This document shows positions 31,486 to 41,054 of a stretch of DNA of 64,000 bases, in pieces. Position numbers and translations under genes: made by a program. The number at the start of each line of letters is the position of its first letter. The stretch's first letter is position 1. This stretch comes from JANTGF01 sp963750735 (GTDB lineage: Bacteria; Bacteroidota; Bacteroidia; Bacteroidales; VadinHA17). The notes under the pieces were generated by a model that was not told the DNA's origin, searched no databases, and saw only the letters and a program-made list of their open reading frames with translations. The stretch lies in assembly GCA_963750735.1 (NCBI GenBank), contig CAVVRY010000007.1, positions 186,001 to 250,000 on the forward strand, in the 5' to 3' direction.

Positions 31486-33057
31486 TCAATTTACATCACT
31501 GGTATCCGAAAGTATTGATTCAAGGCTGGGTGGCAGTTTATACAATCCAAATTCTGCCAGCGTAGGATTTGTCCGCGATTCTGTGATTCTTAATCGTACC
31601 TGTTTTGCCTTAACCGGCTCGAACCTCAATAATCGTTTGTAACCAATAGTTGTACCATCTGCTATTGTTTTCCAGGATTGGTTTTCCATTATTTCAAATA
31701 CAAACTTCTCAACCCGTTGCCCCATTCTGATATTCTCCTGAAGCAATAAAACATCAAAGACTATTTCCCCAGGCAAAATCAATTCTAAGACTTTTTCTCT
31801 TGAAGTTTTTTTCGAAGTCCAAAAAGTAGTTAATTCTTGATCAAAAAGATCAACTGATTTTTGAATTTTAGTATAAACATCAGGTAAAATTTTTGCTTCA
31901 GATGCCAGATTTTCAGAAAAGGTTTGATCCAATATTCTTCGGAAGGATTTTAAATTCTGTAAATCATTCTCATGGATCAAACCACGTTTATCAGGAGGAA
32001 CATTTAGCAATAAGAGGGAATTCCTGCCAACTGAACTAAAATATATATCCAACAACTTTTCAGGTGATTTTACCTGATCATCCTGAGAACTATGATAAAA
32101 CCATCCGGGTCTAATAGACACATCCACCTCTGATGGATACCATACCAGGGCCTTTGCTTCAAAAATTTTCTGCCGGCTACCCAGATCATTATCAGTTGCT
32201 TCAATTTCAGGCTTAATGGTCAAGCTTTTCTGCGAATCCCCGATAGTAAAATCCTGATTAAGGTTATTCGCCGGAACCACACTCCACTCTGTCTCTCGCC
32301 CATAGCCACTTTCCGTACCCACCCATCGAATATCCGGGCCAGAAACAGCTATTACCGCATTTGGTTGAAGTTTTCTAACAACTTCATAATATCCTTCCCA
32401 GTCATAGACCTGTTTTTTTCCATTTGGGCCTTCCCCACACGCGCCATCAAACCATACTTCAGCAATCTCTCCATAGTTTGTTAATAACTCGCTTAGCTGA
32501 CTTTTAAAAAAGGCATTATAAGCATCGGTTCCATAGCTCTGTTCATGCCTGTCCCAGGGTGATAAATAAATTCCGAGTTTAATTCCAAACTCCTTACAGG
32601 CTTCTGCTACTAATTTAATTACATCACCTTTTCCATTCTCCCATGGGCTATTTTTAACAGAATGATCTGTATATGCACTTGGCCATAAACAGAATCCATC
32701 ATGGTGCTTTGCTGTTATGATCAACATCTTCATTCCTGATTCCTTTGTTGTCCTAACCCACTGACGGACATCTAGCATTTCAGGATTGAACAGCTTTGGG
32801 TCTTCAGTTCCATCACCCCACTCCATATCTGTAAAAGTATTTATATTGAAGCACACAAATGCAGTCATCTCATACTGCTGCCAATTTAATTGTTGTTTTG
32901 ATGGAGCCAGATTTGCGGCTTTTTCAATTATCTCATTATGAGATTCTTCAGGTGATATAAAAACTACATTATTACCTAGATTATCAGGCTTATCTGAGCA
33001 TGAAAGCAGAATAAATCCCAGTAGAAATATAGAAAGTATCAGAATAGTGATTCTCAT
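31486..33057 (-). CDS. Alpha-L-fucosidase, family GH29, with C-terminal discoidin-like domain
   Basis: A 523-residue exported lipoprotein (signal ends LLSC, Cys20). The start at 33057 is chosen over an in-frame ATG at 33132, which would lie inside the terminator of the upstream gene. The GH29 barrel shows TAFVCFNINTF, TAKHHDGF and VWFDGACGEG with nucleophile Asp204. The last ~130 residues have the F5/8-type-C (CBM32-like) pattern, RLRITESRTNPTLAEFGLY. It resembles the more linkage-specific GH29-B group. It is the first gene of the minus-strand operon running to 25966. Confidence 0.9.
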   Translation of the reverse strand: MRITILILSIFLLGFILLSCSDKPDNLGNNVVFISPEESHNEIIEKAANLAPSKQQLNWQQYEMTAFVCFNINTFTDMEWGDGTEDPKLFNPEMLDVRQWVRTTKESGMKMLIITAKHHDGFCLWPSAYTDHSVKNSPWENGKGDVIKLVAEACKEFGIKLGIYLSPWDRHEQSYGTDAYNAFFKSQLSELLTNYGEIAEVWFDGACGEGPNGKKQVYDWEGYYEVVRKLQPNAVIAVSGPDIRWVGTESGYGRETEWSVVPANNLNQDFTIGDSQKSLTIKPEIEATDNDLGSRQKIFEAKALVWYPSEVDVSIRPGWFYHSSQDDQVKSPEKLLDIYFSSVGRNSLLLLNVPPDKRGLIHENDLQNLKSFRRILDQTFSENLASEAKILPDVYTKIQKSVDLFDQELTTFWTSKKTSREKVLELILPGEIVFDVLLLQENIRMGQRVEKFVFEIMENQSWKTIADGTTIGYKRLLRFEPVKAKQVRLRITESRTNPTLAEFGLYKLPPSLESILSDTSDVN

Positions 33058-33130
33058 TTCAAAATTTGCTGAAGTAAGTTTTAAAAATACTGAATCTAAT
33101 TCATATTTCTTATTAAAATGAGGAATTGGC

Positions 33131-33162
33131 AAAAAAAAACTCCTGACAATTGCCAGGAGTTT
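33131..33162 (-). terminator. Rho-independent terminator after the FKBP gene
   Basis: The two arms 33137-33145 and 33154-33162 pair over nine bases (AAACTCCTG with CAGGAGTTT) around an eight-base loop. Read on the minus strand, the hairpin is followed by a run of T (33131-33136, longer with the stem A bases). It lies 20 bases beyond the stop codon of the FKBP gene at 33183, and separates it from the GH29-led operon. Confidence 0.85.
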
Positions 33163-33182
33163 CAGTATTATTTATGGTTGGA

Positions 33183-33866
33183 TTATTTTTCAATATCCAA
33201 TAACTCAACATCAAAAATAAGGGCTGAATATGGGCCTATCTGTTCACCAGCACCTCTTTCCCCATATGCAAGGTCGTACGGTACAAATAAACGCCATTTA
33301 GATCCAACTTTCATCAATTGGAGAGCTTCAGTCCAGCCTGAGATTACACCATTTACAGGAAATGATATCGGTTCGCCGCGATCAACGGAACTATCAAATA
33401 CAGTACCATCAATCAGGGTACCATGATAGTGTGTTTTTACTTTATCAGTTAATGTTGGAATGGCACCAGTTCCTTCGGTAATAACTTCATACTGCAATCC
33501 ACTTGGCAAAGTAATTACACCTTCTCTTTTAGAATTCTCAGCAAGAAATTCTTCTCCCACTTTTTTAAGTTCATCGGTCTGCCTTTCATTGGCTTTGTTG
33601 AAGAATTCCTGTAAAACTATATTACATTCTTCCTGACTTATCTGCAAGTCAGCTTCCTTTACTGCACCTCTAAATCCAGCAGTGAAAGCATCAATATCAA
33701 TGCTATCAAATCCTTGCTTAAGGTAATAAGCTCCAGCAGTAACACCCAGGCTATAACTTACTCTTTCTAATTCGCTATCCAAATTTGGTTTATCCATTTT
33801 CTTATTTACATTACATGACACAAAAAATCCTGCTACAACTAGCAGTACCAATACATTTCTAAACAT
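33183..33866 (-). CDS. FKBP-type peptidyl-prolyl cis-trans isomerase, lipoprotein
   Basis: A 227-residue exported foldase of the Mip/FkpA type. The signal peptide ends VSC (Cys18), followed by an N-terminal helical dimerisation region (about 30-115) and a C-terminal FKBP domain (about 120-225) with VKTHYHGTLIDG, FDSSVDRGEPISFPV, VISGWTEAL and YGERGAG. It helps periplasmic protein folding. It stands alone upstream of a strong terminator. Confidence 0.93.
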   Translation of the reverse strand: MFRNVLVLLVVAGFFVSCNVNKKMDKPNLDSELERVSYSLGVTAGAYYLKQGFDSIDIDAFTAGFRGAVKEADLQISQEECNIVLQEFFNKANERQTDELKKVGEEFLAENSKREGVITLPSGLQYEVITEGTGAIPTLTDKVKTHYHGTLIDGTVFDSSVDRGEPISFPVNGVISGWTEALQLMKVGSKWRLFVPYDLAYGERGAGEQIGPYSALIFDVELLDIEK

Positions 33867-34007
33867 AATTTATATTTTTTTGTTAAAATTCCTGCAATTA
33901 TACGGCTTTAATTCTCAAAAAAAAAACTTAAGCCAATTCTTTTAAATATTTAAATTCTTTGGCAATTTACAATTCCTGAAAAGAAAATTGAAATGGGTAT
34001 TGAAATG

Positions 34008-34565
34008 CTAGTTCAGTTCTTTAATTACTCTGCAGGGGTTTCCAACTGCCAATACATTTGAAGGAATATCTTTGGTCACAACACTGCCTGCTCCTATTAC
34101 TGTTTTATCACCAATTGAAACACCAGGCAAGATTATCGCCGATCCGCCAATCCATACATCTGATCCAATACTTATTGGTTTTGCATTCTCCACCCATTGT
34201 GCTCTTATTCTCCAATCAGTAGGGTGTGTTGCTGAGTAGACCTGGACATTTGGGGCAAACAAAACATTACTTCCAATGGTCACATATGAAACATCCAGTA
34301 TTACACAGTTGACATTAAAAAAAACATTATCGCCAACTGATATATTATATCCATAATCGCAGAAGAATGGTGGTTCAACAGTCAGAGTCTTGCCAATTTT
34401 TCCGAAAAGCTTTCGGAGTATTTCCTGTCTCAATTCCTCTTGATCTGGACCAGAGTTGTTTAATTTTTGAAGTAATAATCTGGTTTGTAATCGATCTGCA
34501 GTTAAATCAGCATCGTAGGGATCATATAATTCCCCTGCTAGCATCTTATCTTTTTCAGTTTTCAT
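34008..34565 (-). CDS. Maltose/galactoside O-acetyltransferase family, left-handed beta-helix
   Basis: A 185-residue trimeric acetyl-CoA-dependent acetyltransferase. The N-terminal Mac domain (MKTEKDKMLAGELYDPYDA) is followed by hexapeptide repeats (for example ISVGDNVFFN, ISIGSDVWIGGSAIILPGVSIGD cut short here, and IGAGSVVTKDI). The start at ATG 34565 is used, since a TTG at 34571 is only in-frame extension. It sits 11 bases after the ribulokinase gene at the end of the pentose operon. It may detoxify or modify surplus sugars; the acceptor is unknown. Confidence 0.88.
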   Translation of the reverse strand: MKTEKDKMLAGELYDPYDADLTADRLQTRLLLQKLNNSGPDQEELRQEILRKLFGKIGKTLTVEPPFFCDYGYNISVGDNVFFNVNCVILDVSYVTIGSNVLFAPNVQVYSATHPTDWRIRAQWVENAKPISIGSDVWIGGSAIILPGVSIGDKTVIGAGSVVTKDIPSNVLAVGNPCRVIKELN

Positions 34566-34576
34566 AAACAAGAGTG

Positions 34577-36259
34577 TTATCCTGAATAGAATTCATTTTC
34601 AATTAATTTACCCAACTTTTTATAATTCTGGTATAGCTTATTGTAAGTTTCTGCATTTTCATGGTCAGGTAAATACTCCTTTTCATATCCTGCTCCCATA
34701 TTTTTCTGTGCTTCTTCGAAATCAGAATATACTCCAGCTACCACTGCTGCTGCCATAGCAGATCCCAGGGCAGATGTCTGATCAGATTTTGCCACCAATA
34801 TGGGCATATTCAGAACATCAGCTACAGTTTGCATTACAAAGGTTGATTTTTTCGCTACTCCTCCCATGGCTATAATACCATCAATGCGTATTCCTTCTTC
34901 CTGAAATCGTTCAACAATGGCTTTTGATCCAAATGCTGTAGCCTCAACCAGAGATTTAAAAATTCTGGGTGCATCCGATCCCAGGGTTAGTCCTGCTATG
35001 GCACCTTTTAATGAATGATTTGCATCCGGGGTACGTCTTCCGTTCATCCAATCGAGAGCCACTATTGCTGATTCTTCTATAGGAATAGCCTCTGCTACAG
35101 TTGAAAGTTCAGCTATCAAACGATCGGAGATATCATTTAATAAATTATCTTTTGAAACATCATCAATTATTGAAGACTTTGGGAGGATATTTTCAATTGG
35201 CCAGAGCAATACATTCTTGAACCATGCATAAATATCACCAAAAGCGGATTGACCAGCTTCAAGCCCAACCAACCCAGGCGTAATTGAGCCATCCACCTGT
35301 CCGCAGATACCACTAATTAAATTTCCTTTTACGGCTTCCTCAGGGGCTACCATCATATCACAGGTGGACGTTCCCATAACTTTGCTCATAAAATAAGGTT
35401 TAACCTCACCACCTACAGCTCCCAGGTGAGCATCAAAGGCCCCAACACCAATTGCTACGTCTTTTGGTAGTCCTAATTTCCCAGCCCATTCTTCGGAAAT
35501 TATTCCTGCTTTTACATCTGAGGTATAGGTATTGGAATATAGTCGATCTCTAAGCCCTTTTAACAATGGATCAAGTTTTGCCAGAAATTCCTCCGAGGGT
35601 AAACCCTCCCATTCTGTATGCCACATGGCTTTATGTCCAGCAGCACATCGACTTCTCTTCAGTTCCACTGGATTTGTATTTCCACAGAGGAGCCCTGCAA
35701 TCCAATCGCAATGTTCCACCCATGAAAATGCAGCATCGGCCACTGATTTATCTTCTCTCAATAAATGAAGTACCTTTGCCCAGAACCACTCAGAAGAATA
35801 AATACCGCCTTCATATTTTGTGTAATCAACTCCTGACCAGGAACTTGCGAGCTCATTTATTTCATCGGCCTCCACTAAAGCAGTATGGTCCTTCCATAAA
35901 ACAAACATGGCATTTGGATTTTCTCTAAAATCTGGAAGTAATGATAGAGGAGTTCCATCTTTATCAACAGCGACCACAGTTGATCCTGTAGTATCAATCG
36001 ATATCCCAACCACATTGGAGGTTACATCCAGACTACATTGTGAAACTGCCCCAATAATTGTCGATTGAATTCCCTCAATATAATCATTCGGATGTTGCCG
36101 AAACTGATTTTTTGAAGGATCACAGTATTTTCCATCTTTCCATCTTGGATAATGAAAAACAGATTCAGCCATTTCAGCCCCATTTTTAGTATTTACTATC
36201 AACGCCCGGACAGAATCGGTGCCAAAATCGACACCAATTGTATACTTGGTTTTTTTCAT
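34577..36259 (-). CDS. araB: L-ribulokinase, FGGY family
   Basis: A 560-residue FGGY kinase. The N-terminus shows the ATPase beta-hairpin (IGVDFGTDSVRALIV); the C-terminal domain has AMGGVAKKS. Length, the TDSVRA segment and DWMNGRRTPDAN (ribulokinase DWWNGNR-like) support AraB. It phosphorylates L-ribulose using ATP. It follows xylA by 71 bases in the operon running from 40537 to 34008. No araA or araD is in the window, so L-ribulose would be produced and its product used by enzymes coded elsewhere. Confidence 0.87.
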   Translation of the reverse strand: MKKTKYTIGVDFGTDSVRALIVNTKNGAEMAESVFHYPRWKDGKYCDPSKNQFRQHPNDYIEGIQSTIIGAVSQCSLDVTSNVVGISIDTTGSTVVAVDKDGTPLSLLPDFRENPNAMFVLWKDHTALVEADEINELASSWSGVDYTKYEGGIYSSEWFWAKVLHLLREDKSVADAAFSWVEHCDWIAGLLCGNTNPVELKRSRCAAGHKAMWHTEWEGLPSEEFLAKLDPLLKGLRDRLYSNTYTSDVKAGIISEEWAGKLGLPKDVAIGVGAFDAHLGAVGGEVKPYFMSKVMGTSTCDMMVAPEEAVKGNLISGICGQVDGSITPGLVGLEAGQSAFGDIYAWFKNVLLWPIENILPKSSIIDDVSKDNLLNDISDRLIAELSTVAEAIPIEESAIVALDWMNGRRTPDANHSLKGAIAGLTLGSDAPRIFKSLVEATAFGSKAIVERFQEEGIRIDGIIAMGGVAKKSTFVMQTVADVLNMPILVAKSDQTSALGSAMAAAVVAGVYSDFEEAQKNMGAGYEKEYLPDHENAETYNKLYQNYKKLGKLIENEFYSG

Positions 36260-36330
36260 CAGAATAAGTTAAATTCTTATTAAAATTTTCTTTGAATAAA
36301 TCTAAAAGTTCTTTTGTGACCTTCTGTTTA

Positions 36331-37659
36331 TTAAATATATCTGTTTAATAGCTGCTCGAATAATTCCTGTTTCCCACTTATTTGTGCCGGTTCTACATTT
36401 TCAATTGCATGCTTACGCAAATCATCGAGTGTTAGTTCACCATTCTCAAAATTCATTCCGGGGCCTGAATCAAATGAGCTATATCTTTCCTTCCTTCGTG
36501 CCAGAAAATCTGAGTCTTTGAGAATTTTATCAGCAATTATTAATGACCTGGCAAAAACATCCATTGCTGCAATATGAGCAATGAATATATCCTCCAGGTC
36601 TGTGGAGTTTCTCCTGGCTTTGGCATCAAAATTAATTCCGCCTGTTGTAAATCCACCTGACTGAAGAATAACCAACATAGCCTCAATAGATTCATACAAA
36701 TTAATAACAAACTGATCGGTATCCCAGCCGTTCTGGTAGTCGCCACGGTTTGCATCAATACTTCCGAGCAATCCGGAATCAGCAGCTACCTGTAAATCAT
36801 GCTGAAATGTATGACCTGCAAGCGTAGCATGATTAACTTCAATATTTAATTTAAAATCTTTATCAAGTCCATAATGTCTCAAAAAGCCAATCACCGTTTC
36901 TGAATCGAAATCATATTGGTGTTTAGTTGGCTCCATAGGTTTTGGTTCAATAAGGAATGTTCCATTAAATCCATTTTTTCTACCATAATCACGAGCCATA
37001 CTAAGAAATTTTGCCAGATGTTCCTTTTCCCTTTTCATATCAGTGTTTAGAAGGGACATATATCCTTCTCTTCCACCCCAGAACACATAATTTTCACCTC
37101 CTAACTCAATGGTGGCATCTATTGCATTCTTTACCTGTGTTCCTGCCCAGGCAACCACATTAAAATCAGGATTCGTTGAAGCCCCATTCATATATCTTGG
37201 GTTTGAAAACACATTGGCCGTTCCCCAAAGTAATTTAACCCCACTTGCTTTTTGTTTTGCTTTTGCAAATTCTACTATAGTTTTAAGCCGACTTTCTGAT
37301 TCAGCAATAGAATTACCCTCCTCTATAAGGTCAAAGTCATGAAAACAATAGAATGGAGTTCCAAGTTTCGTAAAAAACTCAAATGCTGCATCCATTTTGT
37401 CTTTTGCTCTAGAAACAGCATCATTTCCTTCATCCCAGGGAAATTTTTTAGTACCGGGACCAAATGGATCGGCTCCCGTTCCACAGAATGTATGCCAATA
37501 CGCAATTGCGAATCTAAAGTGGTCTTTAAGTGACTTCCCCCGAATTATTAAATCCTCATCATACCATTTGAAAGCCAGTGGATTATCTGATTCTTTTCCT
37601 TCAAACTTAATTTTTCGAATGCCTTTAAAAAACTCCTTATTACCAATTAAATATTCCAT
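36331..37659 (-). CDS. xylA: Xylose isomerase
   Basis: A 442-residue TIM-barrel enzyme with the class II xylose isomerase landmarks: FCFHDFDL (catalytic His and Asp), WGGREGY (with the conserved Glu-Gly), LIEPKPMEPTKHQYDFD (first metal Glu) and NVEVNHATLAGHTF variant reading NIEVNHATLAGHTF. It converts D-xylose to D-xylulose with two divalent metals in the cytoplasm. It is placed between the CE15 gene and araB. Confidence 0.97.
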   Translation of the reverse strand: MEYLIGNKEFFKGIRKIKFEGKESDNPLAFKWYDEDLIIRGKSLKDHFRFAIAYWHTFCGTGADPFGPGTKKFPWDEGNDAVSRAKDKMDAAFEFFTKLGTPFYCFHDFDLIEEGNSIAESESRLKTIVEFAKAKQKASGVKLLWGTANVFSNPRYMNGASTNPDFNVVAWAGTQVKNAIDATIELGGENYVFWGGREGYMSLLNTDMKREKEHLAKFLSMARDYGRKNGFNGTFLIEPKPMEPTKHQYDFDSETVIGFLRHYGLDKDFKLNIEVNHATLAGHTFQHDLQVAADSGLLGSIDANRGDYQNGWDTDQFVINLYESIEAMLVILQSGGFTTGGINFDAKARRNSTDLEDIFIAHIAAMDVFARSLIIADKILKDSDFLARRKERYSSFDSGPGMNFENGELTLDDLRKHAIENVEPAQISGKQELFEQLLNRYI

Positions 37660-37694
37660 AATCCTTAATTATTAATAATTTAAAAAAATCCGTT

Positions 37695-39050
37695 TCATTT
37701 TAAATGCTTATCAGCAAAGTCCATATATCTATTCCAGTCGTAAAGTGTTAATCCATGACCACCTGTACGGATATGATATCCTATTTCCCCATCCTGAATT
37801 GGGGAGTTTAAGGCAGGCATTACACCAGTAGTCAATCCCTTCTTCCCATACAATTTATATACTGGATTGGCATTAACACCAGATAAGAACTCTCCATGTG
37901 GATCGGCCCAGAGATCACGATCGGCACTGGCAATATATACCAGCCTTGGTGCAATTAAAGCTATTAACATATGTTGGTCAACTGGTAATTCATTTTCCTT
38001 GCCATTGAATTTTTTGAAATTATCACAGAACCAATGAGGAAAGCTATTGTTAATTTTTTCAACCGTTTCGCCATAACGACGCCGGGATAATGCGGCTCCT
38101 CCACACCCTGAATTGTTAGAAATCACTAGTGCAAATCGTTCATCCTGTGCCCCGGCCCAGAATGATGTTTTGCCAAGTCTTGAATGTCCAATTACAGCCA
38201 CTCGACTTTTGTCAATGTCCACATCTGTTGCGAGGTAATCCATTGCCCTGCTTAGTCCCCATGCCCAGGATGCAATAGATCCCCAGGAACTTCCTGAACG
38301 TTGCCCTGATTTATCAAAAGCAGGATGCACACCATTTAAAAAGCCATCGTCATAATCAGGATCAATATCTCCATAATAAATTGTTGCCAATCCATATCCT
38401 CTGGAAATAATCTCCTCAACAGGCCATCTTGAGGCTGCTACTCCCCTGGATGCCTCGCTGGCTTTATTATTCTCTACTCCTTCCCTGTAATTAGGCAGCC
38501 AGCTTGATGTTATCGTAATTGCAGGATCATTATGGATAGTATGATTGCCCTGGAAGTTCAATCCTAAGAATAAGGCAACAGGAGATTTTAATTCTTTTGG
38601 CAGGTACAACAGAATATCCATAAAAGGTCCATCCGGTTTAGAGGTAAAATTCACTCGAATTTGCTTTCTGATTGCCAAACCATTTAAGGCATCCCTGGTA
38701 ATATCGTACACCTTAAAACTCATATCTGCAGGTTGATCAATAGGTGCATAACCAAAAATTTGTTCGCTAAAAAGATCTAATATCTCCGGACGACGTATAT
38801 TTTGCCATATCTCCGAATTTTTAGCCATGTTGCCATCGGGAAGTTTAAGCAGGTCAGGCAGATTAAATGAAGGTACATTGCTTTCATAATAGTTGACTTC
38901 TGAATTTCTTTTAGAAAGTGTATCAACCAATCCGGGTCTTGCCTTCCAACTTTCTGTGGGTATTTTATTTTGAGCTATTGCTGAAATATAACAAACAAAC
39001 AAAACAGCCCCAGTCAAGAACAATTTGATATGTAATTTTAGATTTTTCAT
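37695..39050 (-). CDS. Carbohydrate esterase family 15 (glucuronoyl esterase-like)
   Basis: A 451-residue exported alpha/beta-hydrolase with a signal peptide ending near AIAQ. The nucleophile is Ser290 in GHSRLGK, the bacterial form of the CE15 G-x-S-R-x-G-K motif; SGCGGAALSRRRYGE and a catalytic His in GGHGLT follow. CE15 enzymes cut esters between 4-O-methyl-glucuronic acid on xylan and lignin alcohols. The ATG at 39050 overlaps the xylB stop codon (ATGA), so the two are translationally coupled, and xylA follows. This joins removal of glucuronoyl esters with xylose use. Confidence 0.88.
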   Translation of the reverse strand: MKNLKLHIKLFLTGAVLFVCYISAIAQNKIPTESWKARPGLVDTLSKRNSEVNYYESNVPSFNLPDLLKLPDGNMAKNSEIWQNIRRPEILDLFSEQIFGYAPIDQPADMSFKVYDITRDALNGLAIRKQIRVNFTSKPDGPFMDILLYLPKELKSPVALFLGLNFQGNHTIHNDPAITITSSWLPNYREGVENNKASEASRGVAASRWPVEEIISRGYGLATIYYGDIDPDYDDGFLNGVHPAFDKSGQRSGSSWGSIASWAWGLSRAMDYLATDVDIDKSRVAVIGHSRLGKTSFWAGAQDERFALVISNNSGCGGAALSRRRYGETVEKINNSFPHWFCDNFKKFNGKENELPVDQHMLIALIAPRLVYIASADRDLWADPHGEFLSGVNANPVYKLYGKKGLTTGVMPALNSPIQDGEIGYHIRTGGHGLTLYDWNRYMDFADKHLK

Positions 39051-40537
39051 ACAGAAGTATTTAGAGAATCTTCCAACATGGTTAACCAATTCTTATAAGC
39101 CTCGTCTAATTGCTCACTACTATTTACATGGACGTCCTCAACTTTATTTAATCCAATAAATGCCTCTTTATCAGAAGCATAATAATCCAGGCCATGACCT
39201 GCCCCTCTGGCTGCGCCCTGAGACCCATCTGTATTTAATAATTCAATGGTAGCTCCAGTTAATCCTGATAATGTTTCCCTAAATGTTTTACTGAGGAACA
39301 TATTCGTGTTTCCAGCCCGAATTTTATCAGGTTGAATTCCAACAGTCTTCATAATATCAATACCGTAACGGAATGCAAAAGCGATTCCCTCCTGAGCTGC
39401 CCGAAAAATATGTTTTTGAGTATGGACATTGAAATTTATCCTGGAGAATCCAGCACCAATGTTCCGATTATGCAATATTCTTTCTGCTCCATTTCCAAAT
39501 GGCAACACAATAACCCCTTCTGAGCCAACTGCAATCTCCCCAGCCATCATATTCATTTCGTCATAATCAACTCCACTTTGAGCCATATTCCGTTTAAGCC
39601 AGGAGTACAAAATTCCTGTTCCATTAACGCACATCAAAACGCCCAGGTTCTTTCTTTCCAAGCTATGATTAACATGAGCAAAAGTATTCACTCTGGAAAG
39701 AGGGTCGAATTTTCTCTTATCACTAACTCCATACACAACACCAGAAGTGCCAGCAGTGGCAGCTAACTCTCCTGGGTTTAGAACATTTAATGAATACGCA
39801 TTATTGGGCTGGTCTCCAGATCTATAGGTAATTGGTATTCCCTTTCTTAAACCGAGTGTTGAGGAAGCTTCCTTGCTCAGATATCCTTGAATGCCAAATG
39901 TTGGAACAATTGAAGGAATTATTTCATTATCAAATCCAAAATAGTCTAATATAAGATCAGAAATTTTGTTCTCTTTGAAATCCCAGAAAATGCCTTCTGA
40001 AAGTCCGGAAATTGTTGTGTTTATTTCACTTGTTAACTTCAAGGCAATGTAATCACCCGGAAGCATAAATTTATAAACCTTTTCGAACAGATGAGGTTCA
40101 TTTTTTTTAACCCAGGCTAACTTAGAAGCAGTAAAATTACCAGGGGAATTTAAAAGATGCTCAAGACAAGTTTCTTCGCCAATCGCAGAAAAGGCTTCAT
40201 CTCCTAGCTCAACGGCCCTGCTATCACACCATATGATCGAGGGCCTGAGAACATTCATTTCTTTATCGATTAAAACAAGCCCATGCATTTGATAGGCAAT
40301 ACCAATTGCTCCAATTTTTTCTGCTTCTGCTTTTGATGAATTAAGAAGAATTCTGGCAACAGCAATGAAATTTGCCCACCAGGTTTCTGGTTGTTGCTCT
40401 GCCCAGTTGTCCTGAGGTGATGAAATATCCATTTCTTCCTCAGGATAACTTGCAGATGCTATGAGTAAACCAGTATCTCCATCAACAATCGAAGCTTTAA
40501 TGGAAGAACTTCCTACATCAAATCCAAGAAAATGCAT
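39047..40537 (-). CDS. xylB: Xylulokinase, FGGY family
   Basis: A 496-residue FGGY kinase opening with LGFDVGSSSIKASIVDG and carrying AEQQPETWW, YQMHGLVLID, IIWCDSRA and the substrate-site TYRSGDQPNNA segment; the C-terminal domain has AGNTNMFLS. It phosphorylates D-xylulose after XylA. It is the first gene of the pentose operon and overlaps the next gene by 4 bases. The divergent FGGY gene at 41055 lies across a 517-base intergenic region. Confidence 0.9.
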   Translation of the reverse strand: MHFLGFDVGSSSIKASIVDGDTGLLIASASYPEEEMDISSPQDNWAEQQPETWWANFIAVARILLNSSKAEAEKIGAIGIAYQMHGLVLIDKEMNVLRPSIIWCDSRAVELGDEAFSAIGEETCLEHLLNSPGNFTASKLAWVKKNEPHLFEKVYKFMLPGDYIALKLTSEINTTISGLSEGIFWDFKENKISDLILDYFGFDNEIIPSIVPTFGIQGYLSKEASSTLGLRKGIPITYRSGDQPNNAYSLNVLNPGELAATAGTSGVVYGVSDKRKFDPLSRVNTFAHVNHSLERKNLGVLMCVNGTGILYSWLKRNMAQSGVDYDEMNMMAGEIAVGSEGVIVLPFGNGAERILHNRNIGAGFSRINFNVHTQKHIFRAAQEGIAFAFRYGIDIMKTVGIQPDKIRAGNTNMFLSKTFRETLSGLTGATIELLNTDGSQGAARGAGHGLDYYASDKEAFIGLNKVEDVHVNSSEQLDEAYKNWLTMLEDSLNTSV

Positions 40538-41054
40538 AAATTTATGTGGTTAGAGGTGCTACCAGCTATGTTTTCAGCCCAAAATGCTGGAATTAAATTC
40601 TTATTTCAGTCAAAGCATTAAAGATAGCAAAAAATGATTTTTAGTTGAGGTATTTCTGAGCTGTTAACTAAGATTATCAAATTATTACTACACATACTAT
40701 TAAGTATAATGCCTGGCAGATAAGTCCTATAACACCTAGACTATCTGAATCTATGGATATCCAAACAGTTTTGCTTAAATTTTTTCAAATTAACTATCGC
40801 ACCACAACTATCTTATTTAAACAAAATCTTAAGCCGACCTGCTATCCAGGACTATTTCACATATACTGTTCGGTCAGATGCATATATAGGTCAAATAGCT
40901 CCAAGTTCTTTCCCTGACCAGTATAATGGGATATCTTTTGGCATTCAAATGGAACCCTAATGGTAAATTAGTTTGACAAAATGCAAATTTTCTTGTAATT
41001 ATAGGAAACAAAAAAAATCACTATCTTGGTTTGCCGGTAACCAAATTAAATTTC
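40538..41054. other. Intergenic control region between xylB operon and FGGY kinase gene
   Basis: A 517-base gene-free stretch between divergently read genes, so it must hold both promoters. One + strand match to the Bacteroidota promoter pattern is visible at 40972-41004. A frame without ATG stays open from about 40731 to 40961 but has no start codon and no recognised homology. No tRNA, riboswitch or repeat was seen. Confidence 0.5.
40972..41004 (+). promoter_or_regulatory. Candidate Bacteroidota-type promoter for the FGGY kinase gene
   Basis: TTTG at 40972-40975 and TAATTATAG at 40996-41004 are spaced by 20 bases, close to the TTTG/TAnnTTTG arrangement used by the Bacteroidota primary sigma factor. 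The -7 box is an imperfect match. The ATG at 41055 lies 50 bases downstream. Confidence 0.35.
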
